From Flavobacterium amnicola (lineage in GTDB: Bacteria; Bacteroidota; Bacteroidia; Flavobacteriales; Flavobacteriaceae): a stretch of 64,000 bases of DNA. The position numbers were made by a program, and so were the translations under genes. The stretch lies in NCBI RefSeq assembly GCF_004122165.1, contig NZ_SBKO01000001.1, forward strand, positions 434,001-498,000, read 5' to 3'. The notes beneath the pieces are model-generated. The model ran no database searches. It was not told the DNA's origin and saw only the letters and a program-made list of their open reading frames with translations. This document shows positions 22,137 to 31,630 of this stretch, piece by piece (within the stretch, counting starts at the first letter, position 1; the number at the start of each line of letters is the position of its first letter).

Positions 22137-22463
22137 ATGAAAACTATTTATTTATTTTTACTAGTAAGCTTTGCAACTTTTGCCAACAACCCTAAAAACG
22201 AAAATCCAAATCCGACAAGAAATACTATTTCAGGTTTGAAAATTGTTTCTTACGATTCACAAAAAAATGGAAAACACATTTACGTGGTTTCTGACATCTA
22301 TACCAAAAAGAAAATTACTTTTTACAATAACGAAGGTGATAAAGTATTCTCTACGAAAACTGTTGGATCAGCTATTTATCTTTCAAAGTTTAAAAAAGGA
22401 AAATATACTGTAAAAATCGTTGAGGGGAAAAAACAAGAAATCAAAGAATTTACTGTAGAATAA
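22137..22463 (+). CDS. Small secreted protein resembling a divergent sorting domain
   Basis: A 108-residue protein with a signal peptide (about 1-16, FLLVSFATFA) and a lysine-rich mature part of about 90 residues. Its strand order resembles a T9SS sorting-domain fold: KKITFYNNEGDKVFS corresponds to the EIYDVLGK strand, LSKFKKGKYTVKIVEG to GLxxGxYxVKI, and EIKEFTVE to the terminal strand. The YPNP start and the final basic Lys/Arg are missing, so it may not be a functional signal. It is next to three real sorting-domain proteins and may be derived from one. Function unknown. Confidence 0.65.
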   Translation: MKTIYLFLLVSFATFANNPKNENPNPTRNTISGLKIVSYDSQKNGKHIYVVSDIYTKKKITFYNNEGDKVFSTKTVGSAIYLSKFKKGKYTVKIVEGKKQEIKEFTVE

Positions 22464-22490
22464 CACACACAAACATAAATACTTTTTGAG

Positions 22491-22514
22491 GTCCTGCTTT
22501 TTGCGGGACTTTTT
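22491..22514 (+). terminator. Intrinsic terminator of the 22137 gene
   Basis: GTCCTGC-TTTTT-GCGGGAC hairpin (one G-T pair) with five T residues. It lies directly before the promoter of the LuxE-like gene. Confidence 0.8.
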
Positions 22515-22522
22515 ATTTTGTG

Positions 22523-22530
22523 TACTTTTG
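22523..22530 (+). promoter_or_regulatory. -7 promoter element of the LuxE-like gene
   Basis: TACTTTTG matches TAnnTTTG and ends 4 bases before the ATG at 22535, suggesting a nearly leaderless transcript. Confidence 0.5.
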
Positions 22531-22534
22531 GACT

Positions 22535-23515
22535 ATGCTTTTAACGTCAGACATATTTGAAATCGGATCCAAAAAAGAATTTGAGAAAATCACGCTAAAG
22601 GTTTTCCGATTTCAATATGATAACAATTTAGTGTACCAAGAATTTTGTCAACTCTTAAAAAAAGACAAAAGCAATGTAAAACGAATGGAAGACATTCCCT
22701 TTTTACCCATTCAATTTTTTAAAAGCCATGACGTTTTAAGTTCGACTGCTCCTATTCAAACTACATTTACCAGTAGTGGTACTACAGGAATGAGCACCAG
22801 CAAACATCATGTAACTGATTTGTCTTTTTACGAAGAAAGTTATCGCTTAGCATTCAGACAATTTTATGGCAATATCGAAGACTATGTGGTTTTGGCGTTA
22901 CTACCTTCTTATTTAGAAAGAGATGGCTCTTCATTGATTCATATGGTAGACGATTTAATTCAATTGTCTAACAATACAGAAAGTGGTTTTTACCTCAACA
23001 ATCATGAGGAATTAATCGAAAAATTGATCCGATTAGATACGGATGGTCAAAATGTAATTTTAATTGGGGTGACTTATGCTTTATTGGATTTGATTGAAAA
23101 ACATCAATTCAACTTAAAGAACACAATCATTATGGAAACCGGCGGAATGAAAGGCCGTCGTAAAGAAATTATTCGAGAAGAATTACATCAACTTCTTTGT
23201 AAAGGCTTTGGAGTTTCTGAAATCCATTCTGAATATGGTATGACCGAATTACTCTCCCAAGCCTATTCGTTAGGAGATGGAGTGTTTGAATGCCCTAATT
23301 GGATGCAAATTTTAATTCGAGATACCGAAGATGCTTTAACGTATATTTCTGATGGTAAAACGGGCGGAATAAACGTTATTGATTTGGCCAATATCAATTC
23401 ATGCTCTTTTATTGCCACACAGGATTTGGGTAAAATTGTAGGCAATACTGCCTTCGAAGTTTTAGGACGTTTCGATAATTCTGATATTCGTGGATGTAAT
23501 TTAATGGTGATATAG
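22535..23515 (+). CDS. LuxE/PaaK-like acyl-activating protein
   Basis: A 326-residue protein of the LuxE acyl-protein synthetase group within the adenylate-forming superfamily. It shows PFLPIQFFKSHDV, the Ser/Thr/Gly-rich ATP-binding loop TFTSSGTTGMSTSKH and a later HSEYGMTELLSQAY motif that matches the YGxTE core of adenylating enzymes. No Lux reductase or other lux gene is nearby, so light production is not implied. Such proteins in Bacteroidota may activate a fatty acid or other carboxylic acid for a surface molecule. Start ATG 22535 is chosen over a GTG inside the promoter region. Confidence 0.75.
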   Translation: MLLTSDIFEIGSKKEFEKITLKVFRFQYDNNLVYQEFCQLLKKDKSNVKRMEDIPFLPIQFFKSHDVLSSTAPIQTTFTSSGTTGMSTSKHHVTDLSFYEESYRLAFRQFYGNIEDYVVLALLPSYLERDGSSLIHMVDDLIQLSNNTESGFYLNNHEELIEKLIRLDTDGQNVILIGVTYALLDLIEKHQFNLKNTIIMETGGMKGRRKEIIREELHQLLCKGFGVSEIHSEYGMTELLSQAYSLGDGVFECPNWMQILIRDTEDALTYISDGKTGGINVIDLANINSCSFIATQDLGKIVGNTAFEVLGRFDNSDIRGCNLMVI

Positions 23516-23521
23516 CCTAAA

Positions 23522-23551
23522 ACAAAAACCCTCACATTGCTGCAAGGGTTT
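23522..23551 (-). terminator. Intrinsic terminator of the M1 peptidase gene
   Basis: Stem AAACCCT / AGGGTTT with a partly self-complementary loop; TTTTTGTTTT follows on the minus strand. Confidence 0.65.
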
Positions 23552-23572
23552 GTAAAATCTATAGTTCCAAAA

Positions 23573-25831
23573 TTATTCTCTCGTGAAGACAAAACTTTGT
23601 CCACCCATGTTGATGGCAAATTCATTTTTAGCTTCGTTAAACTGAAGTTCCACTCCAGCTTCCTCCGATTTGAATTTGTCTTTGGCAACCGCTTCAAAAG
23701 CAAGTGGTGGTCCTTGACCGTCCTGTGGTGTTCCAACCAACATTCCATCTACATTTGTAAAAGTAAGTTTAATTGGAAGCTGTTTGCTCGAAAACTTCCC
23801 TAAGTAAGCATCCAAAACTGGTTCTTTTTCCAATTCCCCTTTTCCAGCTTCCCACACATTATTACTCGGATTCACATCTGGAAAAACACGATCAGGATCA
23901 ATCGTAATGGATGCGATTTCTTCGGTTGTATTGATTTTAAATTTCCAGTCGGCGTTGCGTTGCCAAACTTCCACCGGAAGTTTTACTCGGCTCACCACTC
24001 CCGATTTTGTTTTTACTCCCAAAACAACAGGCATGGCCATTTTTTCTAAATTTTCAATTGAAACTAGAGCGCCATTTTTCGGGTTATCTTTTATATATTT
24101 AATTTTAGTAAGCCCTTGATCCAGTCTCCAGTTGTTAACAAACCAAGCTCTCCAAAACCAATTCAAATCTTCTCCGGAAACATTCTCCATCGTTCTGAAA
24201 AAGTCGTCTGGCGTAGGATGTTTAAAAGCCCAACGTTCTGTATAGATTCTAAAAGCTCTATCAAATCGTTCTGCACCCAACACCTGTTCACGTAAGATTA
24301 CTAATCCTAATGATGGCTTTTCATAGGCTAATGTTCCTAAATTTTGCTCTTTCATTCCGTCGGGAGTTGTCATTATCGGCTCTAAATCTGGACTTGTTAA
24401 AAAATTAGCCCCACGGTGCATGTTTCTTGGTCGCGACTTGTACTCGCCTTTATTAAAATCAGTTGCGCTTAATGAATTGATAAACGTATTCAATCCTTCG
24501 TCCATCCAAGCAAACAAACGCTCGTTAGAACCTACAATCATTGGAAACCAGGTATGTCCAAACTCATGATCGGTCACTCTCCATAAATCTTCTCCGGTAG
24601 CTTTCCAATCACAGAAAACAATTCCAGGATATTCCATTCCGCCTACATTTCCTGCAACATTTATCGCTGTTGGATACGGATATTCAAACCATCTTCTAGA
24701 ATAATTTTCGATAGATGCTTTGGTATATTCGGTAGATCTTCCCCAAGCTTCTGGACCCGCACTTTCTATAGGATATGCAGAAATGGCTAACGATTTTTTC
24801 CCACTTGGTAAATTAATTTTGGAAGCATCTACAACAAATGCTGCTGAGGATGACCAAGAAATGTCTCTTGCATTTTTAATTTTAAAACGCCAATTCAATG
24901 TCGCTTTTCCAGATGGTCGTGAATTCGGATTTACCACTTCTTCTGCCGAACGAATTATTACAACTTTTTCACTTTGAGCGGCTAGATTCCAACGTTTTTG
25001 TTGTTCCGCAGTATAGACTTCATTTGGATTGATTAACTCCCCCGAAGACACTACAATATGGTTCGCCGGAGCGGTAATGGTAACATCAAAATCACCATAT
25101 TCTAAATAAAATTCTCCAGCACCTAAGTAGGGTAATGAATTCCATCCTTTAATATCATCATAGACGCACATTCTTGGATACCATTGCGCCATGGTGAATA
25201 TTTTTCCATTTTTTGTTTCTAAAACCCCCATTCTGTTCGAACCATAATCGGGAGAAATAAACGAAAATTCAATTTTAAGCGTTACTTTTCCGCCATTAGA
25301 TTGTAATTCTTCTGGTAAAAAAATCTGCATTCTAGTGTCAATAATTTCAAATTTAGCGTCTCTTTCTAGAGTCTTCCCCTTTTGATTTGACACTATTTTA
25401 ATTGACTTAATTTTGTGACCGCCATCGAAAATTTGTCCTTTGTCTCCATTTCTACTTCCTGAAACTGGAATGATAGATTTTCCGCGAGAATCTTTTTGAA
25501 ACAAATTCTGATCGACATTCATCCATAAAAAGGAAATTTTATCTGGACTGTTGTTGGTATAGGTCAGAATTTCTGTCCCAACAATCTCATTTTTCTTCTC
25601 GTTTAAAGTGGCAGTCAATTGATAATCGGCTTTATTTTGCCAATATTTAGCTCCGGGCTGTCCACTCACCGAACGGGTTTCGGTAGCATTTTTCGTATAA
25701 AAATTTGGTGCAAAAGCATCATGATAATTATACTTAGACGTCGTTTTTGCAGATTGCTCTTGCGCCTGCAGTGTTGAACTTCCTATCGACAAAGCCAATA
25801 ATGATACTCCAACAATAAATTGTTTTTTCAT
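23573..25831 (-). CDS. M1-family metallopeptidase (aminopeptidase N-like), secreted
   Basis: A 752-residue zinc peptidase with a signal peptide (about 1-23, SSTLQAQ). It has the N-terminal beta domain of the M1 family, the exopeptidase signature GGMEYPG (397-403) and the zinc site HEFGH (422-426) with third ligand Glu445 in WMDEGLN. It cleaves amino acids from peptide N-termini in the periplasm or outside the cell. The C-terminal about 120 residues form an extra beta domain. Length fits secreted M1 peptidases of Bacteroidota. It converges with the LuxE-like gene. Confidence 0.92.
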   Translation of the reverse strand: MKKQFIVGVSLLALSIGSSTLQAQEQSAKTTSKYNYHDAFAPNFYTKNATETRSVSGQPGAKYWQNKADYQLTATLNEKKNEIVGTEILTYTNNSPDKISFLWMNVDQNLFQKDSRGKSIIPVSGSRNGDKGQIFDGGHKIKSIKIVSNQKGKTLERDAKFEIIDTRMQIFLPEELQSNGGKVTLKIEFSFISPDYGSNRMGVLETKNGKIFTMAQWYPRMCVYDDIKGWNSLPYLGAGEFYLEYGDFDVTITAPANHIVVSSGELINPNEVYTAEQQKRWNLAAQSEKVVIIRSAEEVVNPNSRPSGKATLNWRFKIKNARDISWSSSAAFVVDASKINLPSGKKSLAISAYPIESAGPEAWGRSTEYTKASIENYSRRWFEYPYPTAINVAGNVGGMEYPGIVFCDWKATGEDLWRVTDHEFGHTWFPMIVGSNERLFAWMDEGLNTFINSLSATDFNKGEYKSRPRNMHRGANFLTSPDLEPIMTTPDGMKEQNLGTLAYEKPSLGLVILREQVLGAERFDRAFRIYTERWAFKHPTPDDFFRTMENVSGEDLNWFWRAWFVNNWRLDQGLTKIKYIKDNPKNGALVSIENLEKMAMPVVLGVKTKSGVVSRVKLPVEVWQRNADWKFKINTTEEIASITIDPDRVFPDVNPSNNVWEAGKGELEKEPVLDAYLGKFSSKQLPIKLTFTNVDGMLVGTPQDGQGPPLAFEAVAKDKFKSEEAGVELQFNEAKNEFAINMGGQSFVFTRE

Positions 25832-25910
25832 AATTTGATTGATTTTTTGATTGATGTTTGAATAATAATCTCCTTTAAGAAGACTATCTAATTGTAATTA
25901 TATTTTTGTT

Positions 25911-26789
25911 TTAATTTTTTAATACATTTTTAGAAATAAAGCGGTTATTGAAATCATAATTGAAACCTACCATAAAAGTTATTACGATTAAAAAAAACAA
26001 GCCCAAAACACTAGCTTCGATACCAAACGCTCCTCCGCTAAGCCATAATGGTGCGTTATTAAAATTTGGAATTACTAAACTAGGCTCTTTATCTCCGCTC
26101 ACGCCAAAACCAAGTAATGTTCCTTGTGTGAAATTAGCCATAAAATGCAATCCAATAGGCATCGCTAAACTTTTGGTCTTCAAATAAACCAGTCCAAACA
26201 ACAAGGAGGCTATAAAAATATTGATCGACGCAAAAATTTTGACAACACCTGTCATTCCAGGATTATTAAGATGTGTGAGTAAAAATAATCCCGCAATAAT
26301 GAATTGAGCAGGCCATTCACCAATGGAAGCTATTAGCCTTTGAAATAGAAAACCTCTGAACAATAATTCCTCTGCAATAGCAACGCTAATGAAAAGTATA
26401 ACACCAGAAATTAATGTTGAATATGAAATTGCATTAATTTGCCAACTGACATAACCTAAAAGGGTTAACACTACTGCAGGCAAAATCATTAATAACGCTC
26501 CAATTCCAACGCCCATCACAAGTTCACTAAACCATTTTTTATTAATGTTTCCCGTTACATTACCAATCGGATTTTTCCTTAAAAACTGACAAATAATTGA
26601 AACAATAAAAATTAAAAATGCTTGATGAATTATTGTAATTTCAACTGCATATTTATCTGCCAAAATAATTAATGGAAATAAAAAAGCGATTAAAATATTA
26701 AAGAAGATTACAACCCACCAACCATCTCTTAGTTTTTCCTCTGGATTTAAAAATATTTTTTTTAACATATTTCTGTTTATGAATTGCAA
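25911..26789 (-). CDS. CPBP-family intramembrane metalloprotease
   Basis: A 292-residue membrane protein with about eight hydrophobic helices and the CPBP/Abi (CAAX protease-like) motifs EELLFRGFLFQRL, then FLLTHLN and IGLHFMANF, which supply the catalytic Glu/Glu/Arg and His residues. In bacteria these proteins are linked to membrane-protein processing or bacteriocin immunity; the substrate is unknown. The start may be at 26789 or seven codons later at the second Met. It follows the DUF6249 gene by 10 bases, so the two are co-transcribed. Confidence 0.85.
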   Translation of the reverse strand: MQFINRNMLKKIFLNPEEKLRDGWWVVIFFNILIAFLFPLIILADKYAVEITIIHQAFLIFIVSIICQFLRKNPIGNVTGNINKKWFSELVMGVGIGALLMILPAVVLTLLGYVSWQINAISYSTLISGVILFISVAIAEELLFRGFLFQRLIASIGEWPAQFIIAGLFLLTHLNNPGMTGVVKIFASINIFIASLLFGLVYLKTKSLAMPIGLHFMANFTQGTLLGFGVSGDKEPSLVIPNFNNAPLWLSGGAFGIEASVLGLFFLIVITFMVGFNYDFNNRFISKNVLKN

Positions 26790-26799
26790 TCTTATTCTT

Positions 26800-27147
26800 T
26801 TATTTTTCGTCTAATTTCTTAGTCATTGTAAATCCCACAAACAAAGAGGCCCCTGCCATGGTGAAAATAATTGCTGGATACAATGCGCTCTCGTTTAATG
26901 AAGTATAGGTTGCTAATAACAAGGCGATAAAAACACCTACTCCAATTCCCATTAATAATAAGGCTAAGTTTAAAAGAATTACTTTGTAGAAAGGGGTGCG
27001 ATCTTGCCCTCCATTCATAAAAATACTGGCATCTACTCCTTTTTCGATAAGGGCTAAACGCTCTTTGTTTCTAGTGGATAAATAAAGGTATACTACCCCG
27101 AAAATTGCTAAAAACATACTCATTGGTACTAAAATGTCTCCGTTCAT
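26800..27147 (-). CDS. DUF6249-type small membrane protein
   Basis: A 115-residue membrane protein with an N-terminal helix (about 7-24), an RNKERLALIEKGVDAS amphipathic segment and two further helices (about 55-80 and 88-107). The layout matches the DUF6249 family, found in Bacteroidota next to ECF sigma factor genes, as here. Function unknown. It is divergent from the sigma factor gene across 146 bases and upstream of the CPBP protease gene. Confidence 0.7.
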   Translation of the reverse strand: MNGDILVPMSMFLAIFGVVYLYLSTRNKERLALIEKGVDASIFMNGGQDRTPFYKVILLNLALLLMGIGVGVFIALLLATYTSLNESALYPAIIFTMAGASLFVGFTMTKKLDEK

Positions 27148-27293
27148 GATTTGATTGATTTAAAAAATTGATAATTATTTATAAGTTCATAAGCTATGAC
27201 GACAAGAGTTTTATTTTGGTTACAGAAAAAGAAAAAATATTTTTTTTGGCGTAACTTGTAACCTAATTTGATGTTTTATCGTCCTATGTAGAT

Positions 27294-27884
27294 ATGGCCA
27301 AAATAGAAGACCAACATTATATCAATCTAATTTTAAATGGAAACCCAAATGCGTTTACAACTTTGGTCGACCGTTATAAAGACATGGTGTATACTTTGGC
27401 CCTAAAAATGGTCACTAATAAAGAAGAAGCCGAAGAAATAGCCCAAGATACTTTCATTAAAGTGTTTCGCTCTTTGGAAAAATTTAAAGGCGAATCTAAA
27501 TTTTCGACTTGGGTGTATAAAATTACTTACAATACTTGTCTTGATTCGTTGAAGAAAAGTAAAAGAGAAAAAAAGACCAGCTATATAGAAGATTTTAGTG
27601 AGCATCAAGTTAAAGAATTAGAAAGTGTTTTAGACACCATTGATGAAAAGGAAAGAAATCAAGTAATCCAAGATTGCTTGGAGGAATTACCAAATGACGA
27701 AGCTTTCTTATTGACCTTATATTATTTTGATGATCAATCTGTTGATGAAATTTCCAAAGTAATGAACAATAGTGTCAGTAATATTAAAGTCAAACTTTTT
27801 AGAACCCGGAAAAAATTGGCTTCCATTTTAAAAGAACGATTAGAACCTGAAATAGTAGAATATTATGAAAGCGAACGAAGATAA
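27294..27884 (+). CDS. ECF-type RNA polymerase sigma factor
   Basis: A 196-residue sigma-70 family factor of the extracytoplasmic-function type. Region 2 is at about 20-95 (DRYKDMVYTLALKM, AEEIAQDTFIKVFRSLEKF, FSTWVYKITYNTCLD), and region 4 at about 125-185 (LPNDEAFLLTLYYFDDQSVDEISKVM with a helix-turn-helix before KVKLFRTRKKL). It redirects RNA polymerase to stress or envelope genes. Its last 20 bases overlap the start of the following membrane-protein gene, which is in the position of an anti-sigma factor. Confidence 0.93.
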   Translation: MAKIEDQHYINLILNGNPNAFTTLVDRYKDMVYTLALKMVTNKEEAEEIAQDTFIKVFRSLEKFKGESKFSTWVYKITYNTCLDSLKKSKREKKTSYIEDFSEHQVKELESVLDTIDEKERNQVIQDCLEELPNDEAFLLTLYYFDDQSVDEISKVMNNSVSNIKVKLFRTRKKLASILKERLEPEIVEYYESERR

Positions 27885-28269
27885 AAATATAGAAAAACTG
27901 ATTGATCATCTCATGAAGGATACTACATTAGCCTCTCCTTCCTTTGATTTTACATCAAAAGTTATGTCGCAAGTAATTGCTAATAAAACGAGTGCTGCAA
28001 CAACCTACCAACCCTTAATTTCGAAGCAGACTTTCATTGCCATTTTTATTGGTCTGGCCGTTTTAATTGCTTATGTTTTATGGAATGGTACTGCTGCATC
28101 AAACAACAGACTGTTACATCTGAATTATAATTTATTGACTAATTTTAATCCGATAAAAACCTGGCAGTTTTCTACTATAACTACTTATACTGTTGTATTA
28201 ACCACGATAATGTTATGCATTCAAATTCCGCTTTTGAAAAATTACTATGACAGTAAATTTGAAGCTTAA
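27865..28269 (+). CDS. Putative anti-sigma membrane protein
   Basis: A 134-residue protein with a soluble N-terminal segment of about 50 residues (LIDHLMKDTTLASPSFDFTSKVMSQV) and two transmembrane helices (about 51-72 and 104-124). Gene order and the 20-base overlap with the ECF sigma gene suggest it holds the sigma factor at the membrane. It lacks the HxxxCxxC zinc motif of classical anti-sigma factors. The DFTSKVM segment resembles the N-terminal part of other Bacteroidota sigma partners. The role is inferred from context. Confidence 0.65.
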   Translation: MKANEDKNIEKLIDHLMKDTTLASPSFDFTSKVMSQVIANKTSAATTYQPLISKQTFIAIFIGLAVLIAYVLWNGTAASNNRLLHLNYNLLTNFNPIKTWQFSTITTYTVVLTTIMLCIQIPLLKNYYDSKFEA

Positions 28270-28283
28270 AAACAAAAGAACAC

Positions 28284-28318
28284 AAAAAAGCCTCTCAAAA
28301 AATTGAGAGGCTTTTTTT
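28284..28318. terminator. Bidirectional intrinsic terminator
   Basis: Perfect stem AGCCTCTCAA / TTGAGAGGCT flanked by A-run and T-run. It can end both the sigma/anti-sigma unit and the converging ahcY gene. Confidence 0.9.
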
Positions 28319-28324
28319 ATGGAT

Positions 28325-28347
28325 GAGATTGCTTCGTTTCCTTGCAA
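28325..28347 (-). repeat. Short dispersed repeat, copy 2
   Basis: The reverse complement of this 23-base segment matches 6070-6091 except for one substitution and one inserted A. It lies between the bidirectional terminator and the ahcY stop codon. Confidence 0.65.
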
Positions 28348-28353
28348 TGTCAA

Positions 28354-29670
28354 TTAATATCTGTAGTATTCTGGCTTGAATGGTCCTTGTACTTCTACAC
28401 CAATATAAGCCGCTTGTTCTGCGTTTAATGTTTCCAATTCAACACCTAATTTAGCCAAGTGCAACGCTGCAACTTTCTCATCTAAATGTTTTGGTAACAT
28501 GTATACTTCATTTTTGTAAGCCGCTGAGTTTGTCCACAATTCTAATTGTGCCAACGTTTGGTTAGTGAATGAATTACTCATTACGAATGATGGGTGACCT
28601 GTAGCACAACCTAAGTTTACTAAACGACCTTCCGCAAGGATCAGGATATCTTTTCCAGCGATCGTATATTTGTCTACTTGTGGTTTGATTTCGATTTTTG
28701 AAGCCCCATGGTTTTTGTTTAACCAAGCCATGTCGATTTCGTTATCGAAGTGACCAATGTTACAAACGATTGTTTTATCTTTCATTTGTTCGAAGTGGCT
28801 TCCCATAACGATATCTTTGTTTCCTGTAGTGGTGATGATGATATCAGCATTTCCAACAACAGTATTTAATTTTTTCACTTCAAATCCGTCCATTGCCGCT
28901 TGTAACGCACAAATTGGATCGATTTCAGTTACTGTAACAATAGAACCAGCACCACGGAAAGAAGCCGCTGTACCTTTACCTACGTCACCGTATCCACAAA
29001 CTACCACTCTCTTACCTGCTAACATTACATCAGTAGCACGACGAATAGCATCTACAGCCGATTCTTTACAACCGTATTTGTTATCAAATTTCGATTTCGT
29101 AACCGAGTCATTCACGTTAATTGCCGGCATGAATAACGTTCCGTTTTTCATTCTTTCGTAAAGTCTGTGAACTCCAGTGGTAGTTTCTTCAGACAATCCT
29201 TTGATTCCAGGAATTAATTCTGGGTAACGGTCAAAAACCATATTAGTTAAATCTCCACCGTCATCTAAGATCATGTTTAATGGCTTTCTATCTTCACCAA
29301 AGAATAATGTTTGCTCGATACACCAGTCAAAAGACTCTTCATCAAGACCTTTCCAAGCATATACTTGAATTCCAGCAGCAGCGATTGCAGCAGCAGCTTG
29401 ATCTTGAGTTGAAAAAATATTACAAGAAGACCAAGTTACCTCAGCTCCTAAAGCAATTAATGTTTCAATTAAAACGGCCGTTTGAATGGTCATGTGCAAA
29501 CATCCTGCAATACGTGCCCCTTTTAACGGTTGGCTCGCACCATATTCTGCACGAAGCGCCATTAAACCTGGCATTTCAGCTTCCGCCAATTCGATTTCTT
29601 TTCTTCCCCAAGCGGCAAGATTAATATCTTTTACTTTGTACGCCACAAAAGGCAATGTTGTTGTACTCAT
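28354..29670 (-). CDS. ahcY: Adenosylhomocysteinase
   Basis: Cytoplasmic NAD-dependent enzyme that splits S-adenosylhomocysteine into adenosine and homocysteine, removing the product inhibitor of methyltransferases. The 438-residue sequence has [16 protein letters not shown], the substrate/NAD region [15 protein letters not shown], the Rossmann motif [12 protein letters not shown] and the C-terminal [10 protein letters not shown] end that completes the partner subunit's NAD site. Length and motifs are complete. A good promoter (29705-29735) lies upstream. Confidence 0.97.
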   Translation of the reverse strand: MSTTTLPFVAYKVKDINLAAWGRKEIELAEAEMPGLMALRAEYGASQPLKGARIAGCLHMTIQTAVLIETLIALGAEVTWSSCNIFSTQDQAAAAIAAAGIQVYAWKGLDEESFDWCIEQTLFFGEDRKPLNMILDDGGDLTNMVFDRYPELIPGIKGLSEETTTGVHRLYERMKNGTLFMPAINVNDSVTKSKFDNKYGCKESAVDAIRRATDVMLAGKRVVVCGYGDVGKGTAASFRGAGSIVTVTEIDPICALQAAMDGFEVKKLNTVVGNADIIITTTGNKDIVMGSHFEQMKDKTIVCNIGHFDNEIDMAWLNKNHGASKIEIKPQVDKYTIAGKDILILAEGRLVNLGCATGHPSFVMSNSFTNQTLAQLELWTNSAAYKNEVYMLPKHLDEKVAALHLAKLGVELETLNAEQAAYIGVEVQGPFKPEYYRY

Positions 29671-29704
29671 CTATTTAGTATATTTGTTTAACAAATTCGG
29701 ACTG

Positions 29705-29735
29705 CAAAATTACAGATTAGTTTTCGATTTCCCAA
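29705..29735 (-). promoter_or_regulatory. Promoter of ahcY (-7 and -33 elements)
   Basis: On the minus strand TAATTTTG (29705-29712) with TTG (29733-29735) 20 bases upstream, both matching the Bacteroidota consensus. Confidence 0.65.
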
Positions 29736-29811
29736 TTTATAAGCAATAATTAATAATTGTTTAAGAAATCTAATTCACTAATTTTCAACCCAATGAGCTA
29801 AACAGATTACA

Positions 29812-30462
29812 ATGCCTTTACATCAGACGCTAAAAATCAACGATTCAACAACTATTTATCTGTGGAAAATCACAGAGCCTTTTGAAGATTTATTTGATAC
29901 TGTTGCCTTAACCGACGTCAATTATATCCGATTAAACACGATGAAATCGGAAGGTCATCAAAAAGGATTTCTTTCCGTTAGGATGTTACTCAACCATTGT
30001 GGTTATAGTGATTTTGATTTGTATTATGATGAATTTGGCAAGCCGCACCTCAACGATGGAAAACACATTTCGATTTCTCACTCTTTTGATTTTTCAGCAA
30101 TTGCTATCAGCGATGAGAACATTGGAATTGATCTGGAACTTATTAAAGAAAAAGTGTTGAAAATTGCCCCGCGTTTTATGGAAATTTCACATTTAGAGCA
30201 TTTAAGTCATCAAGACCAAATGAAAAAAGCTACCATTATATGGGGAATAAAAGAATCCATTTTCAAACTTGAAAACGAAGTAGGTATTAGTTTTCTAGAT
30301 CATATTTTTGAAAACCCATTCCAATTAGCCGAAAAAAAATGTACTGCCGAACTGCATTTCAATAATACTATTCAACAGTACACCATTTATTTTGAAGAAA
30401 TAGACTCGAACGACAGTGAACAAATGAGTCAAAATTACACTTTGGTTTGTGCGATGAAATAA
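29812..30462 (+). CDS. 4'-phosphopantetheinyl transferase (Sfp-like)
   Basis: A 216-residue enzyme that attaches the phosphopantetheine arm of CoA to carrier proteins. Motifs are FGKPHLNDGKHISISHS (about 79-95), IGIDLE (about 104-109, Mg-binding Asp) and WGIKESIFK (about 143-151). The two-domain length marks it as Sfp-type, not the short AcpS. It may serve fatty-acid ACP or a secondary-metabolite carrier protein. It is divergent from ahcY. Confidence 0.9.
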   Translation: MPLHQTLKINDSTTIYLWKITEPFEDLFDTVALTDVNYIRLNTMKSEGHQKGFLSVRMLLNHCGYSDFDLYYDEFGKPHLNDGKHISISHSFDFSAIAISDENIGIDLELIKEKVLKIAPRFMEISHLEHLSHQDQMKKATIIWGIKESIFKLENEVGISFLDHIFENPFQLAEKKCTAELHFNNTIQQYTIYFEEIDSNDSEQMSQNYTLVCAMK

Positions 30463-30474
30463 TTTATTTGACTT

Positions 30475-30762
30475 TTAAATAACCCAGACGTTTAAAACAA
30501 TCATCATTATGCTAATTACAACACTAATTCCAATTAAATCGAATACCAATTTGTGTTTTTGTTGTGCTAAAATGGCCCCATTAGCAAAACTGCAGGCTAA
30601 CACCACCATCGCCAATTGAATCATTTGAAAAAAGGAAACACCGTTTTGTAAAATATACATGGCTGCTGCGCCACCCAAACAACTTTGTCCAATAATGGCT
30701 AAAGTGGTAAAACCTAAATATCCCTCCTCAAAGTTTTGAAATGTTTTTTGATATAATGTCAT
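30475..30762 (-). CDS. Small integral membrane protein of unknown function
   Basis: A 95-residue protein with three hydrophobic segments (about 15-34, 38-58 and 71-93) starting MTLYQKTFQNFEEGYLG. I do not recognise the family with certainty. The start at 30762 is preferred to an upstream TTG-type start because the -7 box TAATTTTG (30784-30791) lies between them. It converges with the phosphopantetheinyl transferase gene. Confidence 0.65.
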   Translation of the reverse strand: MTLYQKTFQNFEEGYLGFTTLAIIGQSCLGGAAAMYILQNGVSFFQMIQLAMVVLACSFANGAILAQQKHKLVFDLIGISVVISIMMIVLNVWVI

Positions 30763-30783
30763 GATTTCTATTATTTTATACTC

Positions 30784-30791
30784 CAAAATTA
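30784..30791 (-). promoter_or_regulatory. -7 promoter element of the 30475 gene
   Basis: TAATTTTG on the minus strand fits TAnnTTTG, 21 bases upstream of the ATG at 30762. Confidence 0.45.
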
Positions 30792-30918
30792 CTTCTGACA
30801 TTCCATCTATTTCATGACAAAAATCATATCAGAAAAAATATTTTAGTCATATACTTTTTGTATTCCAAACAATATTCTTCTCAAAAGACTTATTTTTACA
30901 ACAGAATAAGAAAAACAA

Positions 30919-31629
30919 ATGGTTTACCAACAAATTGTAGCGGCAAAAAAAAACAACCAAAAATTGTTGGCCATTTTATTGGATCCCGACAAAATTGACC
31001 TAAGTTCGTTAGCTACTTTGGTTGAAAAAATTAACCATTCACCAGCGACTCATATTTTTGTTGGCGGAAGTCTTGTGGAAGCCAACATCATTGACGAATT
31101 AATTCTTTTGCTGAAAGAAAAAACACACCTGCCCGTAGTTTTATTCCCTGGAAATCCTTCACAAATTTCCGATAAAGCTGATGCTATATTATTTCTGACA
31201 CTTTTATCTGGAAGAAATCCCGATTACCTAATCGAACATCAAGTAAATGCCGTGCCTATTTTAAAGAAAACCCATCTTGAAGTCATTTCAACGGGTTATA
31301 TTTTGATTGAAAGTGGCAAACAAACGGCAGTGGAACGCGTAAGTCAAACCACACCTTTAAACCGAGACGATGCAGATTATGTGCTTCAAACCGCTCAAGC
31401 TGGGGAATATATTGGCAACAAACTCATATACCTCGAAGCAGGAAGTGGTGCACAACAAGCGGTGCCTTTAGCTATGATTCAAAAAGTTTCACAAAACATT
31501 CAAATCCCGATTATTGTTGGCGGTGGTATTCGTTCTAAACAAGCAATTGACGAGGCCTTTTCAGTAGGAGCCGATTTGGTTGTCATTGGAACTGCTTTTG
31601 AAAATGACATTAATTTTTTTAATTCCTAA
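30919..31629 (+). CDS. Geranylgeranylglyceryl phosphate synthase family protein (PcrB/GGGPS)
   Basis: A 236-residue TIM-barrel prenyltransferase that joins glycerol-1-phosphate to a polyprenyl diphosphate, the first step toward ether lipids in Archaea. Seen motifs are LLDPDKID, FVGGSLV, VVLFPGNPSQIS, STGYILIESG, YLEAGSGA and VGGGIRS (phosphate binding). Bacteroidota homologues, including one from F. johnsoniae, have been studied as true GGGPS enzymes, but their physiological product is unclear. It precedes pnuC by 1 base and probably shares its message. Confidence 0.92.
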   Translation: MVYQQIVAAKKNNQKLLAILLDPDKIDLSSLATLVEKINHSPATHIFVGGSLVEANIIDELILLLKEKTHLPVVLFPGNPSQISDKADAILFLTLLSGRNPDYLIEHQVNAVPILKKTHLEVISTGYILIESGKQTAVERVSQTTPLNRDDADYVLQTAQAGEYIGNKLIYLEAGSGAQQAVPLAMIQKVSQNIQIPIIVGGGIRSKQAIDEAFSVGADLVVIGTAFENDINFFNS

Positions 31630-31630
31630 A

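Noticed and set aside
22535..23515. Part of a bioluminescence (lux) system
   Set aside because: No luxAB, luxC or luxD genes are present; only the acyl-activating fold is shared.
27240..27262. Pho-type array before the ECF sigma gene
   Set aside because: Two GTAAC units are present but 7 bases apart, not 11, and there is no -7 box at the right spacing.
28757..29161. Plus-strand open frame inside ahcY
   Set aside because: It is antisense to a complete, well-conserved gene.
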